Shown here: positions 7,277 through 13,718 of the stretch, piece by piece | Position numbering within the stretch: the first letter of the stretch is position 1 | Layout: each line of letters begins with the position of its first letter | From: an uncultured Faecalibacterium sp. | GTDB lineage: Bacteria; Bacillota; Clostridia; Oscillospirales; Ruminococcaceae | Reading direction: 5' to 3' | Length of the DNA: 21,292 nucleotides | Assembly: GCA_934539245.1 (NCBI GenBank) | Contig: CAKTCK010000032.1 | Span: 1-21,292, forward strand | Made by a program: the position numbers and the translations under genes | The notes under the pieces: generated by a model | What the model saw: only the letters and a program-made list of their open reading frames with translations | Told to the model about the DNA's origin: nothing | Database searches by the model: none

Positions 7277-7959
7277 TCTTCTTCGGCCTCCTCATCGGTC
7301 AGCTTGTAGCCCACCTTGCGCACGGTGCAGATATAACGTCCTGCATCGCCCAGCTTTTTGCGCAGGGTGCGGATGTGCATATCCACGGTACGGCTCTCCA
7401 CCGAGATGTCGGTGCCCCACACTACCTGCAAAATGGTCTCGCGGGTCACCACCAGACTGGTGTTTTCCAGCAGCAGCCGCAGCAGGCAGTATTCCTTGTA
7501 GGTCAGCTCCACAGGGGTGCTGTTCACCGTAACGCTGTGGCGGGCGTTGTCCAGCTGAATTTCATGGAAAACCAGTACGTCCGGCTGTACCTCCGGGGCA
7601 GAACGCCGCAGCGCCACCCGCACCCGGCTGAGGAATTCCATAATGCCAAAGGGCTTTGCAATGTAATCGTCCGCGCCGCAGTCCAGCCCGCGCACGGTGT
7701 CCAGCTCGCTGGATTTTGCCGTGACCATAATAATGGGCAGCTTGCGCAGGGAAGGGGTGTTGCGCAGCTTTTTCAGGATGGAAAAGCCGTCCTCGCCGGG
7801 CAGCATCACGTCTAAGATCACCAGTTCCGGCTCAGCAGCGCGCATGGCCTGCCAGAAGGGCTCGGCGCTCTCAAAGCCCTGCACCTCGTAGCCGTTGGAT
7901 TGCAGGGCATACTGCTCCAGCTCCCGGATGGAAGCGTCGTCCTCTACAATATAGATCAT
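7273..7959 (-). CDS. OmpR/PhoB-family response regulator
   Basis: A 228-residue regulator. The receiver domain (about 1-118) has the acidic pair D7-D8, phospho-acceptor D50 (VILDVMLPGEDG), T80 and K102 in AKPF, the full active set. A winged-helix domain (about 128-222) follows, with LTYKEYCLLRLLL, the recognition-helix region VDMHIRTLRKKLG and the wing VRKVGYKL, diagnostic of the OmpR/PhoB class. It is expected to be phosphorylated by the kinase encoded immediately downstream. It starts 3 bp after the transporter stop, with a GAGGAG ribosome site lying inside the end of the transporter gene. The TTTACA repeats upstream of the operon are plausible autoregulatory targets. PhoB/PhoP identity is inferred from context; only the family is certain. 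Confidence 0.93.
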   Translation of the reverse strand: MIYIVEDDASIRELEQYALQSNGYEVQGFESAEPFWQAMRAAEPELVILDVMLPGEDGFSILKKLRNTPSLRKLPIIMVTAKSSELDTVRGLDCGADDYIAKPFGIMEFLSRVRVALRRSAPEVQPDVLVFHEIQLDNARHSVTVNSTPVELTYKEYCLLRLLLENTSLVVTRETILQVVWGTDISVESRTVDMHIRTLRKKLGDAGRYICTVRKVGYKLTDEEAEEE

Positions 7960-7962
7960 AAC

Positions 7963-9744
7963 TCAATTCTCCTCAGCAGTCTGTCCGTCCGGGAACAGAT
8001 ACCGCTCACGGTAGCGGCCCAGACGGCGGTGGAATTCTTCACTTTCCTTGGTGTCGTTGCCGTGGCGCAGGTCGTTCAGGTAGGCGTGGGTGTCAAAGCT
8101 GTCCTGTGCCACCTCGATCTGTGCAACCGCCACATTACTACAATGGTCGCACACACGCTCGTAGTTGGTCAGCATATCGTCCAGCACAAATCCGTACTCA
8201 ATGGAGCAGCTGCCGGCCTGCAAGCGGGCGATGTGCCGCGCCTTGATGGCACGCACCAGCTCGTTGACAACGGCCTCCAGCGGCTCTACCTTGGAAGCAA
8301 GGTGCAGATCCCCCTTGCGGAAGGCATCGGTGGTGCGGCTCAGAGTATCCTGTACCGCATCCTCCAGCACCTGCAGCTCCTCCTGTGCATCCTTGGAGAA
8401 GTGGATCTCTTTCTGGTGCATCTCCTCGGCGGATTCCAGTAGATTGACGGAATGGTCGCTGATACGCTCAAAATCGCTGATGGTGTGCAGCAGGGTGTTC
8501 ACGCTCTGGCTGTCGGCGTGGTTTAGCTCATGGCTGGACAGCTTAACAAGATAGGTGCCCAGCGCGTCCTCGTACCGGTCAACCTTTTTTTCCTCGTCCC
8601 GCACCTTCTGGGCAAGCTCGTCGTTCCACTCATGGGTCAGACTCATGGCCTGCACCACGCCCACCCGGGCAAGCTCTGCCATTTCAGCGGTAGCGGCGCG
8701 GGCACGCTCCACAGCCATGGCGGGGGTGTTCAGCAGACGGTCATCCAGCAGAGCGAACTCTTCTTTTTCCGGGGAATCGGGAATGGTCAGGATGGCCAGC
8801 TTTTCCAGTCCGGTAGCAAAGGGCAGCAGAATGACAGTAGCCAGAATGTTGAATACCGAGTGCACGATTGCAATGCCCCATGCCTCGATGGTGGTATTCA
8901 CAAAGGCAAAGTGGCAGACAGCGTTGAGTCCGTAGAACCCGAACAGGAAGATGGTCACACCGATGATGTTGAAGTACAGGTGCACCATAGCAGCGCGGCG
9001 GGCGTTTTTGTTGGCACCCACCGAGGAAAGCAGCGCAGTCACACAGGTGCCGATATTCTGACCCATGATGATGGGGATGGCACTGCCGTAGGTGATGACG
9101 CCGGTGGCGCTCAGCGCCTGCAAGATGCCTACGCTGGCGCTGGAGCTCTGGATGATGCCGGTGACCAGTGCGCCCACCAGAACGCCCAGCAGGGGATTGG
9201 AAAAGCGGGTGAACAGGCTGGTGAACCATGCCTCGTTCTGCAGCGGCAGCACCGCGTTGGACATGGTGGTCATGCCGGTCATCAGCACAGCAAAGCCGAT
9301 GAGGATGGTACCCACGCCTTTTTTCTTCTCGCTCTTACACATATACAGCAAAATGCCGATAAATGCAAGCACCGGGCTAAAAGAAGTGGGCTTGAGCAGC
9401 TGGATGAACAGGCTGTCGCCCTGCAAACCGGAAAGGCTCAAGATCCAGCTGGTCACGGTGGTACCCACGTTGCTGCCCATGATTACGCCAATGGCCTGAT
9501 GCAACTCCATGATGCCGCTGTTGACAAAGCCCACCACCATAACGGTGGTAGCGCTGGAGCTCTGGATCACGGCGGTCACGCACAGACCCAGAAAAAAGCC
9601 CTTGAGGGGGTTATCGGTCAGTTTGCTGAGAATTTTTTGCAGCTGGCCGCCGGCCTGCTTTTCCAGTGCCTTGCCCATGATGTCCATACCGAACAAAAAC
9701 AGGGCCAGACCTCCCAGCAGCGAAAAGACATTAAAAATGGTCAT
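7963..9744 (-). CDS. Na/Pi cotransporter family protein with C-terminal PhoU domain
   Basis: A 593-residue fusion. Residues 1-315 form a membrane domain of the Na/Pi cotransporter II (NptA/YjbB) family, with the paired repeat signature QSSSATT (61-67) and QSSSASV (199-205). Each is followed by a G-x-N-x-G-T segment (90-95 and 229-233). Residues about 340-560 form a PhoU-type helical domain with two copies of the metal-binding motif, FERISDHSVN (425-434) and YERVCDHCSN (528-537). It should import, or possibly export, phosphate using sodium, with the PhoU part adjusting activity or signalling to the kinase. I chose the ATG at 9742-9744 since GAGGA lies 8-9 nt upstream; the GTG at 9757-9759 would put that site inside the coding region. 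Confidence 0.92.
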   Translation of the reverse strand: MTIFNVFSLLGGLALFLFGMDIMGKALEKQAGGQLQKILSKLTDNPLKGFFLGLCVTAVIQSSSATTVMVVGFVNSGIMELHQAIGVIMGSNVGTTVTSWILSLSGLQGDSLFIQLLKPTSFSPVLAFIGILLYMCKSEKKKGVGTILIGFAVLMTGMTTMSNAVLPLQNEAWFTSLFTRFSNPLLGVLVGALVTGIIQSSSASVGILQALSATGVITYGSAIPIIMGQNIGTCVTALLSSVGANKNARRAAMVHLYFNIIGVTIFLFGFYGLNAVCHFAFVNTTIEAWGIAIVHSVFNILATVILLPFATGLEKLAILTIPDSPEKEEFALLDDRLLNTPAMAVERARAATAEMAELARVGVVQAMSLTHEWNDELAQKVRDEEKKVDRYEDALGTYLVKLSSHELNHADSQSVNTLLHTISDFERISDHSVNLLESAEEMHQKEIHFSKDAQEELQVLEDAVQDTLSRTTDAFRKGDLHLASKVEPLEAVVNELVRAIKARHIARLQAGSCSIEYGFVLDDMLTNYERVCDHCSNVAVAQIEVAQDSFDTHAYLNDLRHGNDTKESEEFHRRLGRYRERYLFPDGQTAEEN

Positions 9745-9791
9745 AAGTGTTTTCCTCACTTTATCTTGACGTGTTTTTCTCCTGTGTTTTA

Positions 9792-9820
9792 AGTATAGAA
9801 AAACAATGTAAAATCTGAAA
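9792..9820 (-). promoter_or_regulatory. Promoter of the Na/Pi transporter operon
   Basis: On the minus strand a good -10, TATACT (9797-9792), is preceded at 17 bp by TTTCAG (9820-9815), a very poor -35. A good -10 with a poor -35 next to upstream activator boxes is the pattern of PhoP/PhoB-dependent promoters. The leader to the ATG would be about 40 nt. Confidence 0.6.
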
Positions 9821-9862
9821 TCGACGAAATGTAAAACCCATGTAAAGTAAGAAAAATGTAAA
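9807..9862 (-). promoter_or_regulatory. Array of four TTTACA Pho-box-like repeats
   Basis: On the minus strand TTTACA occurs at 9862-9857, 9846-9841, 9835-9830 and 9812-9807. The middle two are 11 bp apart (TTTACA, 5 bp, TTTACA), exactly the arrangement of a Bacillus-type PhoP box. The others are offset by 16 and 23 bp. The block lies at about -20 to -77 relative to the predicted start of transcription of the transporter-regulator-kinase operon. Confidence 0.55.
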
Positions 9863-9930
9863 AATCCTGTGCATGGGCTGCGATGCAGCGTCGGTTTCCC
9901 GCCCGCAGTACAAAAACAGCATCCCGGGCG

Positions 9931-9959
9931 TTGTATTTGCCGCCGAATTTTATTATAAT
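9931..9959 (+). promoter_or_regulatory. hprK promoter (sigma-A type)
   Basis: TTGTAT (9931-9936), a 17-bp spacer and a perfect TATAAT (9954-9959) give a strong vegetative promoter with a leader of about 48 nt before hprK. An inverted repeat, CGCCCG (9900-9905) and CGGGCG (9925-9930), abuts the -35 and could be an operator. It is probably the promoter of the whole hprK-murB-rapZ-whiA-dnaE group. Confidence 0.8.
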
Positions 9960-10013
9960 AAGAACAAGAGTGCCCGCAGCACAGCGCGGCAAGAGGATAC
10001 AGGAGGAACCAGG

Positions 10014-10949
10014 ATGGGTACGTTCAATGTTTCGCTTAAAACGCTGACAGACCGCGTCAGCATGGAAGTGGTATACACCCCCCGGGAGCTGGATGAGATC
10101 AGTGTGGAGATCGCCGAGGTCAACCGCCCGGGTCTGTTTCTGGCGGGCTATTATGATTACTTCGATAAGCTTCGCCTGCAGATCATGGGTCTGGCAGAAA
10201 TGAACTTTCTGTCCGGCCTGACGGCAGAAAAGCGCTACGAGGCACTGGAGCAGTTGTTCCGGCAGCAGCCCCCGGCGGTCATCGTCTGCCGCAGCGAGGA
10301 GCTTGCGCCCTTCCCGGAGATGCAGGAACTGGCGCAGAAGCACGCGGTTGCCCTGCTGCGCTCCAACGAGACTACCTGCACTTTGATGGGCAGCCTGATC
10401 AGCGTGCTGAATCTGGAGCTTGCGCCCCGCATCACCCGGCACGGCGTTCTGGTGGAGGTGTATGGCGAGGGTATCCTGATTTTGGGCGACAGCGGCATCG
10501 GCAAAAGCGAGCTGGCCATCGAGCTGGTCAAGCGCGGCCACCGTCTGGTGGCAGATGATGCCGTAGAGCTGCGCAAGGTGTCCAACCGCCAGATCATGGG
10601 CACTGCCCCGGAAAATATCCGCCACTTCATCGAGCTGCGCGGCATTGGCATCGTCAACGTTGCCCGCGTGTATGGCGTGGGTGCCGTCAAGCTGAGCGAA
10701 AGCTTGGATCTGGTGGTGCAGCTGGAAGCGTGGGACCCCACCAAGAACTACCAGCGCACCGGGCTGGAAAGCGAATACTACGACATTCTGGGCGTTAGCA
10801 TCCCCAGCACCAGCATCCCGGTCTCTCCCGGCCGTAATCTGGCTGTGGTGCTGGAGACCGCAGCCATCAATAACCGCCAGAAGAAGATGGGTTACAACGC
10901 AGCCAAGGAGCTGCTGATCCGGCTGGGACTGGATGACAAAATGGACTGA
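10014..10949 (+). CDS. hprK: HPr kinase/phosphorylase
   Basis: This 311-residue enzyme phosphorylates HPr of the sugar phosphotransferase system on a serine, and reverses that reaction, so setting carbon catabolite control. The N-terminal domain (1 to about 130) is followed by the catalytic domain: catalytic-region His143 in RHGVLVEVYG, P-loop GDSGIGKS (158-165), acidic pair D181-D182, the family signature IELRGIGIVNV (207-217), and R274 in SPGRNLAVVLETAA, continuing into the K-loop region NNRQKKMGYNAA. The length is normal (about 310). The start at 10014 follows a perfect AGGAGG at 10001-10006. murB begins 28 bp downstream. HPr itself is not encoded in the window. Confidence 0.96.
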   Translation: MGTFNVSLKTLTDRVSMEVVYTPRELDEISVEIAEVNRPGLFLAGYYDYFDKLRLQIMGLAEMNFLSGLTAEKRYEALEQLFRQQPPAVIVCRSEELAPFPEMQELAQKHAVALLRSNETTCTLMGSLISVLNLELAPRITRHGVLVEVYGEGILILGDSGIGKSELAIELVKRGHRLVADDAVELRKVSNRQIMGTAPENIRHFIELRGIGIVNVARVYGVGAVKLSESLDLVVQLEAWDPTKNYQRTGLESEYYDILGVSIPSTSIPVSPGRNLAVVLETAAINNRQKKMGYNAAKELLIRLGLDDKMD

Positions 10950-10977
10950 ACCTCTCTATAAAAAGGAGCCTGACCCT

Positions 10978-11874
10978 ATGGAACAACTCAAGCAGCTGCT
11001 GACCGCAGCAGGCATTGCTTATAAAGAAAACGAGCCGCTGGCAGCGCACTGTACCTTTAAAATCGGCGGGCCGGCGCGGCTGTTCGTGCAGCCGGCAGAC
11101 CGGGCGCAGCTTTGCCGCGCTGTTGCCTTGTGCAAGGCGCAGGGCGTCCGGTATTATCTGCTGGGTAACGGCAGCAATATCCTGTTTGCCGACGAAGGCT
11201 ACAACGGCGCAGTGCTGGATATTTCCTCCATGCAGGACGCTGTGGAGGTGCACGGCACACAGCTCACCGCCGGGGCAGGAGTACGGCTTTCGGCACTGTG
11301 CAAAACGGCACTGGAGCACGGCCTGACCGGGCTGGAATTCGCCTACGGCATTCCCGGTACGGTGGGCGGCGCGGTCTACATGAACGCCGGTGCTTACGGC
11401 GGCGAGATGAAGGACGTACTGACCACGGTGCAGTACCTCACCGCCGAGGGCGAGGTGAAGGAGGCTGCGGCAGCAGAACTTGACCTGCGTTACCGCCACA
11501 GCGTTTTTGAAGAAAACGGCGGCTGCATCCTCTCGGCACAGTTTGCCCTGACCCCGGGCGAACCGGAGGCCATCCGCGCTAAAATGGACGAACTGATGGC
11601 AAAGCGGCTGGACAAGCAGCCGCTGGATAAGCCCAGCGCCGGCAGCACCTTCAAGCGCCCGGTGGGCGCTTTTGCTGCGGCTCTCATCGACCAGTGCGGT
11701 CTGCGGGGCTACCGGCACGGCGGTGCCGCCGTCAGCGAGAAGCACTGCGGCTTTGTGGTGAACCTTGGCGGCGCGACCTGCGCTGATGTGCTGGCACTGT
11801 GCGAGGAAGTACGCACCATCGTAAAAGAAAAGACCGGCTATGATCTGGAAAAAGAGATCCGCGTAGTGCGCTGA
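10978..11874 (+). CDS. murB: UDP-N-acetylenolpyruvoylglucosamine reductase
   Basis: This 298-residue flavoenzyme reduces UDP-GlcNAc-enolpyruvate to UDP-MurNAc with NADPH, the second committed step of peptidoglycan precursor synthesis in the cytoplasm. Visible motifs are CTFKIGGPA (25-33), the FAD-binding LLGNGSNIL (61-69), the YGIPGTVGGAVYMNAGAYG block (123-141), Y172-R173, the proton-donor serine S223 in SAGSTFKRP, and the C-terminal glutamate E293 in EKEIRVV. It lacks the extra loops of E. coli MurB and is a type II enzyme. AGGAG at 10964-10968 fixes the start at 10978. It sits in the classic hprK/murB/rapZ/whiA neighbourhood of clostridia. Confidence 0.96.
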   Translation: MEQLKQLLTAAGIAYKENEPLAAHCTFKIGGPARLFVQPADRAQLCRAVALCKAQGVRYYLLGNGSNILFADEGYNGAVLDISSMQDAVEVHGTQLTAGAGVRLSALCKTALEHGLTGLEFAYGIPGTVGGAVYMNAGAYGGEMKDVLTTVQYLTAEGEVKEAAAAELDLRYRHSVFEENGGCILSAQFALTPGEPEAIRAKMDELMAKRLDKQPLDKPSAGSTFKRPVGAFAAALIDQCGLRGYRHGGAAVSEKHCGFVVNLGGATCADVLALCEEVRTIVKEKTGYDLEKEIRVVR

Positions 11875-11905
11875 GCTGCGGGAATAGAGGGAGTGTGGAA
11901 CACAG

Positions 11906-12769
11906 ATGGAGCTGTTGATCGTCAGCGGACTTTCCGGCGCGGGAAAGTCTGTGGCTATGAATGCGCTGGAGGATATCGGATATTTTTGCATTGATAACGT
12001 CCCGGCGGGACTGCTGCCCAGCATTACGGCGTTTTCCAAGGCGGGTGACAACCAGCTGGAGCGGGTGGCGCTTTCCATGGATGTGCGTGGCTGCCGCAGC
12101 AGGGAGCAGATCGAGACTGCCTTGCAGCAGCTGGACGACCAGAAAACACCCTATAAGATCCTGTTTTTGGATGCACCGGACGATGTGCTGATGCGCCGTT
12201 ACAGCGAGACCCGCCGCCGCCACCCCATCAGCATTGCAGAGGGCATCTCTACTCGGGATGCCTTTTTGAAAGAGCGGCAGATCTTACAGCCTTTAAAAGA
12301 CCGTGCAAACTATACCATCAACACCGGGCTGCTCTCTACTTCCCAGAATAAAGAGCGCATCTGCGATCTGTTTATGAAAAACGGCGGGGCAAAAAATGCC
12401 ATGCGGCTTACCATCATGTCCTTCGGGTTCAAGTTTGGTCTGCCGCCGGAAGCCGACCTTGTGCTGGATGTGCGCTGCCTGCCCAACCCCTTCTATGTGC
12501 CGGAACTGAAGCACAAGACCGGGCTAGATCAGGAGGTGGTGGATTTTGTCATGAGCCGCCCTGAAGCACAGGAGCTGCTGCACCGGTACGAGAACTTTTT
12601 ACAGTACGCCCTGCCGCTCTATGTCAAGGAAGGCAAAAGCCAGCTGACCATCGCGGTGGGCTGTACGGGCGGCAAGCACCGCTCCATCACATTCGCACGC
12701 AAGCTTGCGGAATACTGCACCGCTCTGGGCTACGAGCCCGGGGTGCAGCACCGGGATGCCGTGCGCTGA
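11906..12769 (+). CDS. rapZ: RNase adapter / nucleotide-binding protein RapZ (YvcJ)
   Basis: This 287-residue protein has a P-loop GLSGAGKS (8-15), the D-N-V-P segment at 30-33, the helix PDDVLMRRYSETRRRHP (91-107) and the C-terminal signature GCTGGKHRS (252-260). Its length matches the family (about 285-295). In E. coli RapZ binds glucosamine-6-phosphate and guides RNase E to the GlmZ small RNA. In Bacillus the homologue YvcJ binds and hydrolyses GTP and affects competence. Firmicutes lack GlmZ, so the target here is unknown. The ribosome site is AGAGGGAG around 11886-11893, about 12 nt from the ATG, slightly long. The next gene is whiA, 16 bp downstream, with no yvcK homologue between them. 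Confidence 0.95.
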   Translation: MELLIVSGLSGAGKSVAMNALEDIGYFCIDNVPAGLLPSITAFSKAGDNQLERVALSMDVRGCRSREQIETALQQLDDQKTPYKILFLDAPDDVLMRRYSETRRRHPISIAEGISTRDAFLKERQILQPLKDRANYTINTGLLSTSQNKERICDLFMKNGGAKNAMRLTIMSFGFKFGLPPEADLVLDVRCLPNPFYVPELKHKTGLDQEVVDFVMSRPEAQELLHRYENFLQYALPLYVKEGKSQLTIAVGCTGGKHRSITFARKLAEYCTALGYEPGVQHRDAVR

Positions 12770-12785
12770 AAACAGAGGAAATACT

Positions 12786-13718
12786 ATGAGTTTTGCATCC
12801 AGTGCGCGGGAGGAGATCGCGCAGCGCAGCCCCACCAAGGAATGCTGTGTGCGTGCAGCTGCCTATGGCATTGCCTGCTTTGCCAAATACTTTGATGCCC
12901 GCGGCCTTGTGCTGCAAACCGAGCAGCCCCATACGGTGCAGCTGGCGCAGCAGCTGTTTGCCCGCTGCGGCATCCGGGGCGAGATATTAGAAAAGCCCCG
13001 CGCCAGCGGGGTTCTGTACGAGTTCAACATCCGCGATGCGGAGCAGGTCACCCGCCTGCACGAGCTGTTTGGCACCACCGGCAGGGAGACCAGCTTGCAG
13101 ATCGACCCCGGGCTTATCCGCTGCCAGACCTGCGTCAGCGCCTATATCGCCATGGCTTTTCTGTGCAGCGGCACGGTCACCGACCCGCAAAAGGAATATA
13201 ATCTGGAATTTCTCACCTCCCGGACGAACCTCGCCCGGGATTTTGAAGCGCTGCTGGCTGAGCACGAGTTTGCGCCCCACCGCACCCGCCGCAACGGCGT
13301 GAACCTGATCTACGTCAAGACCGGTGCCAATGTGGAGCGCTTGCTCCGCTTTATGGGCGCTGCGGATGCCGCGACCCAGATCAGCGTGCTCAAGGCGTTT
13401 AAGCAGGTACGCAACCAGACCAACCGGCAGACAAACTGTGATACCGCAAACCTTGGCAAAACGGCGCGGGCAAACGCCCAGACCCTGAAAGCCATCCGCT
13501 ATTTGCAGGAGCAGCACGCACTGGAAACTCTGCCGGAGGTGCTGCAGCAGGCAGCGGAAAAGCGTCTGCAATACCCGGATCTTTCGCTTACCGCGCTGTG
13601 CGGCTGCTTTGACCCGGCAGTGAGCAAATCCGGCTTATCGCACCGGATGAAAAAGTTGGAGGCACTGGCAGAAAATCTCCGCCAGCGCCAGCAGGAGGGA
13701 CAGGAGGCAGTACGATGA
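12786..13718 (+). CDS. whiA: WhiA sporulation-type regulator / cell division factor
   Basis: A 310-residue protein with a degenerate LAGLIDADG-homing-endonuclease-like N-terminal part and a C-terminal helix-turn-helix. The segment FLCSGTVTDPQKEYNLEF (125-142) and the block around 206-235 (R-N-Q-T-N-R-Q-T-N-C-D-T-A-N, then K-T) are the WhiA signature. The helix-turn-helix spans about 263-297 (D-L-S-L-T-A-L at the start, S-G-L-S-H-R-M-K-K-L at the recognition end). Streptomyces WhiA activates sporulation genes, while in Bacillus it affects division and chromosome segregation. Here the role is unknown, and its presence does not imply sporulation. The start at 12786 follows GAGGAA at 12775-12780. 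The stop overlaps the dnaE start as ATGA (13715-13718). Confidence 0.95.
   Translation: MSFASSAREEIAQRSPTKECCVRAAAYGIACFAKYFDARGLVLQTEQPHTVQLAQQLFARCGIRGEILEKPRASGVLYEFNIRDAEQVTRLHELFGTTGRETSLQIDPGLIRCQTCVSAYIAMAFLCSGTVTDPQKEYNLEFLTSRTNLARDFEALLAEHEFAPHRTRRNGVNLIYVKTGANVERLLRFMGAADAATQISVLKAFKQVRNQTNRQTNCDTANLGKTARANAQTLKAIRYLQEQHALETLPEVLQQAAEKRLQYPDLSLTALCGCFDPAVSKSGLSHRMKKLEALAENLRQRQQEGQEAVR

Noticed and set aside
8530..9792. 420-codon plus-strand open frame opposite the Na/Pi transporter
   Set aside because: The translation is His/Gln/Gly-rich and low in hydrophobic clusters, typical of antisense to a membrane protein gene; the transporter is clearly the real gene.
9815..9830. Possible CcpA cre half-site TGAAATCG near the transporter promoter
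   Set aside because: Only one half matches the cre consensus; the second half fails at key positions, and the bases lie within the better explained Pho-box/promoter block.
10867..12078. 403-codon minus-strand open frame across hprK, murB and rapZ
   Set aside because: It spans three well-identified genes on the other strand and has no motif of its own.
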